Source: DATEMK01 sp035275625
GTDB taxonomy: Bacteria; Bacteroidota; Bacteroidia; AKYH767-A; OLB10
Length of the DNA: 11,052 bases
Direction: 5' to 3'
Assembly (NCBI GenBank): GCA_035275625.1
Contig: DATEMK010000553.1
Span: 1 to 11,052 of the forward strand
Below are positions 1 through 5,959 of the stretch, in pieces; position 1 is the first letter of the stretch; each line of letters opens with the position of its first letter. The position numbers and the translations under genes are program-made. Below the pieces are notes generated by a model, which was not told the origin of the DNA, did no database searches, and worked only from the letters and a program-made list of their open reading frames with translations.

Positions 1-340
1 TGTCAGGCGAATGGCCGGGGGTATTGATGGCTTTCAGCTTTACATTTCCTAATTGTAAAATATCTCCGTCATCAAAACTCTGGTGCGGATACTCTGCGCC
101 AAGCAATTTGCTTACATAGATTTTTGCACCTGTTGTTTTAGAAATTTCAAGGTGGGAACTTACAAAATCAGCATGAGGATGCGTTTCAAAAACAGCGACA
201 ATCGCGGCATTGTTCTTTTTAGCGAAATCATAATACTGCTGCGGATCGCGGGCAGGATCAATCACCGCCATCTGTTCTCCGCTCACAATGGCATAAGACC
301 CGTGCGCAAGGCCTTTATCATAAAACTGTTCGATTTTCAT
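1..340 (-). CDS. MBL-fold metallo-hydrolase, persulfide dioxygenase/CstB-like (N-terminal 113 residues, runs off window)
   Basis: The minus strand reads from an ATG at 340 to the window edge without a stop, giving 113 residues of a longer protein. Visible are the metallo-beta-lactamase landmarks: an AVID-P strand (about 25-29), the metal-binding motif T-H-P-H-A-D-F (His54, His56, Asp58) followed by V-S-S-H (His63), and N-T-P-G-H-S (His110), the next metal ligand. In glyoxalase II the motif is HxHxDH; the HxHADF form with Phe59 is, from memory, typical of the MBL-rhodanese group that includes CstB, and of related persulfide dioxygenases, which oxidise glutathione or CoA persulfides. Such proteins usually run to about 450-480 residues with one or two rhodanese domains after the MBL domain; these would lie outside the window, so rhodanese fusion and substrate are inferred. 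There is no signal peptide, so it should act in the cytoplasm. The start has no Shine-Dalgarno sequence, as is normal in this phylum. Confidence 0.85.
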   Translation of the reverse strand, partial: MKIEQFYDKGLAHGSYAIVSGEQMAVIDPARDPQQYYDFAKKNNAAIVAVFETHPHADFVSSHLEISKTTGAKIYVSKLLGAEYPHQSFDDGDILQLGNVKLKAINTPGHSPD

Positions 341-680
341 GCTGTAAAATTTGAGTGCAAATTTAGGGTTTTTAAAGCTTACTTTGACCTGAAAGATTTG
401 TTCTCCGGCAATTTTATAAAATCAAAAATGAACATGTTTCCAGGAAAGGATAAAAGTAAATCCTGTGATCAATATCATACAATAATATGCTGAATTTATA
501 CAACTAAAGTATAATTTATGTTCCTTTTTACGCAAACCGCAGCGGACGAATATAACTTTATAGTAGCAAATGAATGAATAACGGGTTTTTCCGGATTACT
601 TTTTCAACTAAAGAAATTATGAAATCACTTTTATCTCTGAAAATAATTTTCGAAGGACAACTAACTAAAAAATATAAACT
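341..680. other. Divergent intergenic region, 340 bp
   Basis: This gap separates two divergent genes and should hold both promoters. Apart from the minus-strand -7 box at 358-365 I see nothing firm. For the plus-strand gene at 681 there are only near matches to TAnnTTTG, such as TAATTTTC at about 645, without a -33 element. Open frames crossing the gap lack recognisable protein features and look like chance. Confidence 0.5.
358..365 (-). promoter_or_regulatory. Possible Bacteroidota -7 box for the MBL hydrolase
   Basis: The minus strand reads TAAATTTG, an exact match to the Bacteroidota -7 consensus TAnnTTTG. Transcription starting about 7 bases downstream would leave a leader of only about 10 bases before the ATG at 340. 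I see no TTTG at the usual 19-21 base spacing upstream, so this is a half match only. Confidence 0.3.
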
Positions 681-2051
681 ATGAAAACAAATCATCTTAT
701 CCAAATGACGCTTGTATTCATAATAACTGAAGTGAATGCACAAACAGGGAATGGCATTAATGCAGATTTCGAATTGAACAGCTTTGATAACTGGACCGGT
801 AAAACCGGGGATTGCTGCCCCGTGATCATGAACCTCACAGGAATTGTTGAAGGCAGGCACACGATCATGTCAGGTTCTGCAACAGACCCTCTTTCTTTAG
901 GACTGATTCCTTACCTGCCGGCTGATGGCGGCAACTATACTGCCCGTCTCGGCAACAGCAATACAGGCGCTGAAGCGGAGCAGCTGCTGTATTCACTAAC
1001 GGTGACTGAAGAGACTTCGCTGTTCATTTACCGCTATGCCGTGGTGCTGGAGGATCCCGGCCATTCACCTGCCGATCAGCCGCGGTTTTCCATCCGTGTA
1101 TTTGACCAGGCAGGCAATGCTATACCCTGCGGAACTTATAATGTGATAGCAAGCGGAAGTATTCCCGGTTTTATTAATAATGGCAATTATCGCATCAAGC
1201 CGTGGACAACTGTCGGCATCCAGCTGTCTGATTACATTGGTGAGACGGTAACCATAGAATTTACCACTGCCGATTGTGCTCTGGGGGGACATTTCGGCTA
1301 TGCGTACCTCGAGTGTTCCGTCTCGCCATTTGAAATCAGCTCTGTTACGTGTCCCGGTGGAGATAATATAACCACGCTGGAAGCTCCCCCGGGTTTTGCC
1401 GCCTACCTCTGGACAAACGGAAGCACTGCCACATCCGTCACTATTCCAAACCCGGAAGTGCAAACTATTTATACATGTACGGTTACTTCTGTTACAGGCT
1501 GCACGCTAACGCTTAGTAAATTGTTGCAACCGATGCTGTTCCATGCTGCGTTTAACGCAACCCGGATTATTGCAACTAAGGTGAGCTTTACCGATTCATC
1601 GTATGTCATTGCGGGTCCCCGGATTATTGAATGGAAATGGGACTTCGGGGACGGAAGCGTTTCCAGCCTGCCAAACAATATTCATGAATATGAAAGGGGA
1701 GGAGTTTACCCGGTGCAGCTTGTTGTGATGAATGAATCGGGATGCCTTGATTCGGTGAGCAATGAAACGGCAACGGAATATGTTTCTTATTTTCCGAATG
1801 CGTTCTCACCAAACGGTGACGGGAAAAATGATTTTTTTACAGGCAGTGTTACCAATGTGAATGATTTCAGGATGGTTATTTTTAACAGGTACGGGCAGTT
1901 GTTATTTGAAACGGAAAGCCCGTGGGGCCGCTGGAACGGATCGTTTAAAAATCACCGCGCCCCTGAAGGGACGTATGTCTATAAAGTAAATATGACGGAT
2001 ATTTTTAATAAAACGCATTTGCTGGCTGGGACGGTGAACCTTGTGAGGTAA
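681..2051 (+). CDS. Secreted PKD-domain protein with type B T9SS C-terminal sorting domain (CHU_C)
   Basis: A 456-residue protein for export by Sec and then the type IX secretion system. Residues 1-20 form a short signal peptide with a hydrophobic MTLVFII core and a likely cleavage after VNA. Residues about 25-210 look like a beta-sandwich module (ADFELNSFDNW start) of the kind common in Bacteroidota surface proteins. Residues about 215-285 resemble an Ig-like segment ending in YTCTVTS-TGC. A PKD domain follows at about 290-365, marked by EWKWDFGDGS near 317-325 and a GVYPVQLVV strand. The last 87 residues (370-456) are a typical gliding-motility/CHU_C sorting domain: FPNAFSPNGDGKND, then the IFNRYGQLLFE strand, W-NG, and APEGTYVYKV near the end. 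Type B domains direct secretion and often surface retention. No catalytic domain is visible, so an adhesion or matrix role is the best guess. The start is the first ATG in frame and gives a sensible signal peptide. Confidence 0.9.
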   Translation: MKTNHLIQMTLVFIITEVNAQTGNGINADFELNSFDNWTGKTGDCCPVIMNLTGIVEGRHTIMSGSATDPLSLGLIPYLPADGGNYTARLGNSNTGAEAEQLLYSLTVTEETSLFIYRYAVVLEDPGHSPADQPRFSIRVFDQAGNAIPCGTYNVIASGSIPGFINNGNYRIKPWTTVGIQLSDYIGETVTIEFTTADCALGGHFGYAYLECSVSPFEISSVTCPGGDNITTLEAPPGFAAYLWTNGSTATSVTIPNPEVQTIYTCTVTSVTGCTLTLSKLLQPMLFHAAFNATRIIATKVSFTDSSYVIAGPRIIEWKWDFGDGSVSSLPNNIHEYERGGVYPVQLVVMNESGCLDSVSNETATEYVSYFPNAFSPNGDGKNDFFTGSVTNVNDFRMVIFNRYGQLLFETESPWGRWNGSFKNHRAPEGTYVYKVNMTDIFNKTHLLAGTVNLVR

Positions 2052-2062
2052 GGGGGGGTTAA

Positions 2063-2095
2063 GGTAATTGGGTAATTGGGTAATTAGGGTAATTA
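2063..2095. repeat. Short tandem repeat, four copies of (G)GGTAATTR
   Basis: Starting 12 bases after the stop of the PKD protein are four head-to-tail 8-9 base units: GGTAATTG twice, GGTAATTA, then GGGTAATTA. It is noncoding, between two convergent genes, and could vary in copy number by slippage. Confidence 0.8.
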
Positions 2096-2100
2096 GGGGG

Positions 2101-2119
2101 TGCCGAAACAAGTTCGGCA
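2101..2119. repeat. Small palindrome TGCCGAA-N5-TTCGGCA
   Basis: A perfect 7-bp inverted repeat with the 5-base loop ACAAG, followed by TGACGG. It could fold as a hairpin at the 3' end of the PKD gene transcript, but no T-run follows, so it is a poor intrinsic terminator. From memory, very similar palindromes (ATGCCGAACTTGTTTCGGCAT on the other strand) are scattered between genes in many Bacteroidota, so it may be a dispersed REP-like element. Confidence 0.6.
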
Positions 2120-2138
2120 TGACGGAGATGGTGGAAAG

Positions 2139-2171
2139 AAAAAAACCCGTCCGCCTGAAGCGGAGCGGGTT
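2139..2171 (-). terminator. Rho-independent terminator of the 330-residue hypothetical gene
   Basis: Read on the minus strand, an 11-bp GC-rich stem with one bulged base (arms AACCCGCTCCGC and GCGGACGGGTT, loop TTCAG) runs straight into seven T residues. It begins about 20 bases after the stop of the minus-strand gene ending at 2191. It is the clearest terminator in the window. Confidence 0.85.
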
Positions 2172-2190
2172 CAGAAGGCAGCAGGTAATA

Positions 2191-3183
2191 TTATGAGTTG
2201 CTTACATTTTCCGGGTTCTGTGCCGGAGCAGGAATGTTGGTGAATGCAGGACGGACAATGAACGTTTTTGAAATTGCTTTTCCTCTTTCAAACTGTATGG
2301 CAGGGAAAGTGGTAGTTTCTATATTGGGACCGGATATAGTAACGGTACGGTTACCCGCAAAGAATTCAATGACTTCGGCATCACCGTTAGGATCTGTAAT
2401 GGCTGAATCCGCAGCATACGTTTTGCCGGTTTCCGGATCGGTAAACTGATCAACTGTAACAGTAAGGCCGTAAAACGGATTTCCTAACTCTGACTGGCAG
2501 TGTGCAATAAGGCGGGTGTGATGGGTATTGCCCTCACCGACAATGCTATCGTTGCGGAAAGAGAGATAAAATGCAGGAGTGTTGATGAAATTAGCGGTAA
2601 GCGGAGTTAACTGGTTGTCGAAAAAATCCATAGTGGTTTTCATATCATTCAGCATTTCTTCGCCAAGCGCCCTGCGCTGGTTAATGGCTGACTTAGGACC
2701 ATTTTTCATATATGCATTAAGATCGCTGTGCTTTGATTTCCATAAATCGAATTGTGCCTGGGAAATACCAAATGGAACCAAATCAGCAAGATGAGGCTCG
2801 ATTTTGTTTTGTGCATTTGCTGTAACATCAAGAATGGTCTGGAAACCCAATTTTAATAGCTCCGGAAGGCTGTAATCAAGGGTTTCTGCAAGCTGAAAAT
2901 TTGAATTTTTCACAGCCCATGATCTGGCAGCAGCCATAATTTGAAAACTGATTTCTGCCAATGACTTGCGTGCAAGTCTTTTTTCGGTAGCCACACCTGT
3001 AATAATGTCGCGGTATTTTGCGAGCTTTTGCTCAAGGGCCTGAACAAGCAGCTTTAATTTGTCGCAGGCGGCTTTCATTCCAGGTACGCTTTCAATCAAT
3101 GCTGTCCACTGATCGCTGAATACGAGACCGAGAATACGGTTTAACATTAATAATCTGAGAAGGAAGTGTTTGAAATTTGTCAT
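2191..3183 (-). CDS. Uncharacterised Bacteroidota protein: helical region plus C-terminal beta domain, 330 aa
   Basis: No function is assigned. Residues about 20-215 are predicted by eye to be almost entirely helical, with stretches such as KLKLLVQALEQKLAKYRD and RLARKSLAEISFQ, ending in a long helix around 170-205 that precedes NTPAFYLSFRND. Residues about 235-315 switch to a beta-rich segment (GLTVTVDQF, then AITDPNGDAEV, then NRTVTISGP), which looks like a carboxypeptidase-regulatory or Ig-like fold. From memory the layout resembles a family found in many Bacteroidota, often as several paralogues, with no known role. There is no convincing signal peptide and no T9SS domain, so it is probably cytoplasmic. 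The first ATG is at 3183; a second ATG at 3147 (MLNRILGLV) is a plausible alternative start. The gene stands alone, with its own terminator at 2139-2171. Confidence 0.8.
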   Translation of the reverse strand: MTNFKHFLLRLLMLNRILGLVFSDQWTALIESVPGMKAACDKLKLLVQALEQKLAKYRDIITGVATEKRLARKSLAEISFQIMAAARSWAVKNSNFQLAETLDYSLPELLKLGFQTILDVTANAQNKIEPHLADLVPFGISQAQFDLWKSKHSDLNAYMKNGPKSAINQRRALGEEMLNDMKTTMDFFDNQLTPLTANFINTPAFYLSFRNDSIVGEGNTHHTRLIAHCQSELGNPFYGLTVTVDQFTDPETGKTYAADSAITDPNGDAEVIEFFAGNRTVTISGPNIETTTFPAIQFERGKAISKTFIVRPAFTNIPAPAQNPENVSNS

Positions 3184-3436
3184 ACTAAATAGGTTTAAAA
3201 TTATTTTATATATTTTTATTTACCGTTATAAACGTGCGGATACACTATAGGTTATGCATAATTTCAATTCTCTTACATCAGAAAAATTGAAATTTTGACG
3301 ATTAAATGACTGTATTTGATTGAAAAATGCCGGTACTTAATAAAAAGGGCAAAGTTTTTTTAAAGGATTGCCGAAAACATTACAAAAATGATATGGAAAA
3401 TAATGCTGATAAAAGTAAAAATTCAGCAAATTAATA
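3184..3436. other. AT-rich intergenic region upstream of the 330-residue hypothetical gene
   Basis: This stretch precedes the minus-strand gene starting at 3183 and should hold its promoter, but I found no TAnnTTTG match on that strand. Its one clear structure is the inverted repeat at 3260-3294. I see no gene in it. Confidence 0.5.
3260..3294. repeat. 10-bp perfect inverted repeat AATTTCAATT-N15-AATTGAAATT
   Basis: Arms at 3260-3269 and 3285-3294 are exact reverse complements around a 15-base spacer. The arm-centre distance is 25 bp, between two and two and a half helical turns. It lies about 80-110 bases upstream of the minus-strand start at 3183, a position compatible with an operator; an AT-rich hairpin is also possible. 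Confidence 0.6.
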
Positions 3437-3751
3437 GTTCGCTTTGACTTATTGCAGGATTCGCTTCGACTTATTAAGGCATGCGCGAAGATTATTAAGG
3501 CATGCGCGGACATTATCAGGGGATGCGCGGAGATTATCAAGGGATGCGCGAAGATTATCAAGACGTGCGCGGATATTATCAACGGATGCGCGGAGATTAT
3601 CAAGGCGTGCGCCATGTCTATCAAGGTGTGCGCGGAGATTATCAAGGGATGCGCGAAGATTATCAAGGCTTGCGCAAACATTATCAAGGGATGCGCGAAG
3701 ATTATCAAGGCGTGCGCTGGGATTATTAAAAAGTTCGCTGACGCCTTACTT
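3437..3751. repeat. 21-bp tandem repeat array, about 15 units
   Basis: Fifteen consecutive 21-base units, with no insertions or deletions, fill 315 bases. The twelve central units (3479-3730) are close copies; the two on the left and one on the right are strongly diverged and share TTCGCT in place of TGCGC. Each central unit has two conserved blocks, TGCGC at unit positions 4-8 (invariant in all twelve) and ATTATCAAG at positions 13-21, separated by variable positions 2-3 and 9-12. Because 21 is divisible by three, several frames stay open on both strands. The plus frame from 3452 would give a heptad pattern K-x-C-A-x-I-I, in which the variation at unit position 9 is always silent (GCG, GCC, GCA, GCT). 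However, neither this frame nor the matching minus-strand frame has an ATG start. It is therefore annotated as a DNA repeat, with coding left open. Confidence 0.9.
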
Positions 3752-3829
3752 ATATATAATTACAGATTGTAAGTTGGAGTGTTTATAAAGAATGGTTACC
3801 TTCGCTTTAATTAGCAACATCGTTTGTAA

Positions 3830-5176
3830 ATGAATATATCAAAGTCCTATAAAAATGCCATGCTTGTATTTTGTATTGCAAGCATGACTTTTTTTAGAAA
3901 TGAAAAATCAGCGGCTCAGCAAATTCAATTTGCAAGGAATTATTCAGTTGAGTTAAGCAATGCAGCTCATGGCTTTGTACAATTGAAAGATTCCGGTTTT
4001 ATTATTGCCGGAGGATGTGGAGCGGGTAGTATTAATAAAGGTTTATTGATGCGAATAGACAAGTACGGAGATACGGTTTGGGTTAAAAAATGTGATTGGT
4101 CAGATGATTTATATGGTATTGAACATCTGAATGATACCGCAGTTATTGTTACCGGGGTCCATCCGATTATTACGATTTGGGCTTACAGTATCAATGGCGA
4201 CTCTCTTTGGAGCAAAAGCTATGATTCATCTTCAACAGGAGATTATTCTTTAAGGATTTATAAAACAGCTGACCAGGGGTATATTATGACAAATGCAGCT
4301 ACTGATTATGGATTTTTGAAGATAGATTCTGTTTTTAATGAACAATGGCATGATTACCAATATATGCCTGGAGGAGGCACATTATATCCCGATATTGATG
4401 GAGGGTATCTTGGTGGTGGCGGATGTGGAGGAGCAGCCATTCCTTACCAGGTTCAAAGACGTGATAGCCCGGGAAATGTTATTTGGAATCATTGCTATGG
4501 AAATATGCCTGGTAACACACAGGAATATTATGAAACAGGATTGGTTATTTTACCAGATTCAAATTATTTGATAACTTGTAGCGGATATGATTGGGATGCT
4601 ATGAAAATTGATAGAAATACCGGGGATACTATATGGACCAAAACACTTTCATTTATTACAGCGGCTTTGGGATTAGATTACTATACTATGAATAGGTTCC
4701 TTCTTGTTACGCCTCATGCCATATACATTGTGAATGAGAATTTGGATACAATTTGGTCAGGTTATAAACCACTGCCTATTAATGTTTCTAATATTAAAAG
4801 AACATCTGATGGTGGTTTTGCATATTGCGGAAGTACGTTTGGTTCATTACCTCAACAGAGATTTTTAACATTTGTAAAATATGACAGTCTTGGCAATACT
4901 GTTTTCACTTCTGTTTTTAATCCTGAAAATAATTTGCAGCCTCTTTCATTTTATCCAAACCCTGCCAGTAATGAAATAAACATAAGCCCCGGCAACATGG
5001 CAGTGGAGAAGAATTTATTCTTTACTCTATGCGATTTACAAGGCAGAATTATTTTTCAGCAGAAGTGTGATGTATCAAAGCCGATTGATGTAAGTACACT
5101 GCCGGAGGGATTATATATTGCATCATTAAAAGGTAAAGAAAAAGAGGTAAGAGGGAAGGTGATAGTGCAGAGGTGA
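3830..5176 (+). CDS. Secreted seven-repeat beta-propeller-like protein with type A T9SS sorting domain
   Basis: A 448-residue exported protein. Residues 1-30 make a signal peptide (lysines near the N-terminus, core AMLVFCIASMTFF, likely cleavage near SAA-QQ). Residues about 45-365 contain seven similar blocks of 40-50 residues, each with a GF/GY-I-A strand, a 'K-D/I-D' strand and a closing 'GDT-hydrophobic-W' turn. The marker aromatics are Trp84, Trp127, Trp173, Trp219, Trp269, Trp309 and Phe359. Seven blocks fit a seven-bladed beta-propeller. Residues 374-448 are a type A T9SS sorting domain: FYPNPAS, then FTLCDLQGRIIFQ, then LPEGLYIASL and a final VIVQR. No catalytic residues are recognisable; a surface binding role is plausible. 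By eye the gene is more AT-rich than the other two secreted genes. The 21-bp array ends about 80 bases upstream. No good promoter match was found. Confidence 0.9.
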   Translation: MNISKSYKNAMLVFCIASMTFFRNEKSAAQQIQFARNYSVELSNAAHGFVQLKDSGFIIAGGCGAGSINKGLLMRIDKYGDTVWVKKCDWSDDLYGIEHLNDTAVIVTGVHPIITIWAYSINGDSLWSKSYDSSSTGDYSLRIYKTADQGYIMTNAATDYGFLKIDSVFNEQWHDYQYMPGGGTLYPDIDGGYLGGGGCGGAAIPYQVQRRDSPGNVIWNHCYGNMPGNTQEYYETGLVILPDSNYLITCSGYDWDAMKIDRNTGDTIWTKTLSFITAALGLDYYTMNRFLLVTPHAIYIVNENLDTIWSGYKPLPINVSNIKRTSDGGFAYCGSTFGSLPQQRFLTFVKYDSLGNTVFTSVFNPENNLQPLSFYPNPASNEINISPGNMAVEKNLFFTLCDLQGRIIFQQKCDVSKPIDVSTLPEGLYIASLKGKEKEVRGKVIVQR

Positions 5177-5240
5177 AACTAAACCCGACAGGATTCAAAC
5201 CAAAGTTCTTCGAAAGAATAATTTATATTTACCGGCTCTT

Positions 5241-5304
5241 TGTCCCGTAGGGACACGATATTGGTAACACAATAACACTGAAATAAGGGAAGTCCCGTAG
5301 GGAC
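5241..5304 (+). repeat. Left pair of palindromic REP-like repeats
   Basis: Copy 1 has its palindrome at 5241-5255 (TGTCCC, loop GTA, GGGACA) and continues ACGATATTGGTAACACAAT. Copy 2 has it at 5292-5304 and continues GGGATATTATTATTCC into the stop region of the transposase gene. The two are 50 bp apart in the same orientation. Copy 2 lies 10 bases past the transposase stop and could fold into a 3' hairpin on its mRNA. Confidence 0.8.
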
Positions 5305-5313
5305 GGGATATTA

Positions 5314-5775
5314 TTATTCCGGCTCCTTCAAAATAAATCGTTCGTCAAACTCAATATCAAATGCTTTTAAGAATGATCTGTACTCATCCGTAAATGAAAT
5401 TTTTTTATGATGAGCTTCCTGGTTGTTGATGTAGTTTATCACCTTTGATAAATGTGAATGGCTGTAAGAAAATGCTCCGTAACCTTCCTGCCATTTAAAT
5501 TTTGATTTTGTAAACTTTTTTTCATTAATCCATTTTGAAGATTGTCCTTTAATATCCTGCATTAAATCGGATAAAGATTGATGCGGTCTGTAGCCAATGA
5601 GAATATGAACGTGATTTTCAACACCATTAATAATTACTAATTTATGTTTGTTTCCCTGAACAATTCCGGTGATGTATTTATAAAGTTCGTCTTTCCAGTT
5701 TTTGTCAATTATTGCAGCACGATATTTTACTGCAAAGATTAGTTGAAGATGTATTTGAGTGTAAGTGTTAGACAT
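5314..5775 (-). CDS. IS200/IS605-type Y1 HUH transposase (TnpA-like / REP-associated)
   Basis: A 153-residue protein, the usual full length for this family. It would cut and rejoin single-stranded DNA at hairpin-marked sites through a 5'-phosphotyrosine intermediate. The HUH metal motif is H55-V-H57 in ENHVHILIG. The catalytic tyrosine is Tyr115 in VINYINNQEAHH, with Gln119 four residues later; this matches the Y127/Q131 spacing of the IS608 TnpA. The GQSSKWINEKKF and WQEGYGAFSYS blocks are, from memory, hallmarks of the Bacteroidota members. No frameshift or premature stop is present and all catalytic residues remain, so it may still be active. The palindromes around it are the likely substrates. 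The start is the only in-frame ATG with a sensible N-terminus (MSNTYTQIHLQLIF). Confidence 0.92.
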   Translation of the reverse strand: MSNTYTQIHLQLIFAVKYRAAIIDKNWKDELYKYITGIVQGNKHKLVIINGVENHVHILIGYRPHQSLSDLMQDIKGQSSKWINEKKFTKSKFKWQEGYGAFSYSHSHLSKVINYINNQEAHHKKISFTDEYRSFLKAFDIEFDERFILKEPE

Positions 5776-5787
5776 GATCTTGATATT

Positions 5788-5904
5788 TTATTCCTACGGG
5801 ACTTCGTTCTTAGTTGTGTGATTGCGTTACCGATATTTCGTCCCTGACGGGACTTCTTTTCTCGTTATATAACTTTGCTACCCATATCGTGTCCCTACGG
5901 GACA
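5788..5904 (-). repeat. Right trio of palindromic REP-like repeats, inverted relative to the left pair
   Basis: Three copies end at 5802, 5853 and 5904, exactly 51 bp apart. Read on the minus strand each begins (A/T)GTCCCGT and continues through an ATAT(C/G)GGTA-like tract. The outer copy (5890-5904) is a perfect palindrome. The middle one (5840-5853) has one extra base in the loop. The inner one, next to the transposase start, has lost two bases of one arm. Middle copy and left copy 1 also share GGTAAC-rCAAT downstream, so the repeated unit is about 50 bp, not just the hairpin. Confidence 0.8.
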
Positions 5905-5959
5905 TTAAACATTTCGGACACCCCGAACTTCATGCTCTCTCAGGAAATTCAAAAAAAAA

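Larger units (their letters stand above)
5241..5904. mobile_element. IS200/REP-type element: TnpA-like gene bracketed by inverted groups of palindromic repeats
   Basis: About 660 bases containing one transposase gene and five copies of a GTCCC-gta-GGGAC palindrome, two on the left and three on the right in the opposite orientation. The outermost copies share about 21 bases (TGTCCCGTAGGGACACGATA plus T) and similarity stops at their outer edges, which is why I place the ends at 5241 and 5904. There are no terminal inverted repeats of the DDE kind and no target duplication that I can see, as expected for Y1 single-strand transposition. An accessory TnpB gene is absent. It sits between the propeller gene and the kinase gene and interrupts neither. 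Confidence 0.65.

Noticed and set aside
83..493. Plus-strand open frame of 136 codons
   Set aside because: It lies mostly antisense to the MBL hydrolase, whose motifs are unmistakable on the minus strand; its product has no recognisable feature.
3437..3751. CRISPR array or plasmid iterons
   Set aside because: The units are directly adjacent with no unique spacers, which excludes CRISPR. Length and tandem form resemble iterons, but no replication initiator gene or other plasmid function is present.
3337..3788. Overlapping open frames on both strands through the 21-bp array (for example 3444-3788, 3502-3729 plus; 3337-3708 minus)
   Set aside because: They stay open only because the 21-bp unit has no stop in those frames. 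Their peptides are pure heptad echoes and most lack an ATG, so none is annotated as a gene.
5241..5904. CRISPR-like spaced palindromic repeats
   Set aside because: Spacing is 50-51 bp, but there are only two and three copies in opposite orientations around a transposase, and the 'spacers' are themselves similar between copies.
5913..5927. Small hairpin TTCGG-N5-CCGAA between the repeat trio and the kinase stop
   Set aside because: The stem is only 5 bp and no T-run follows in the kinase direction, so I do not call it a terminator.
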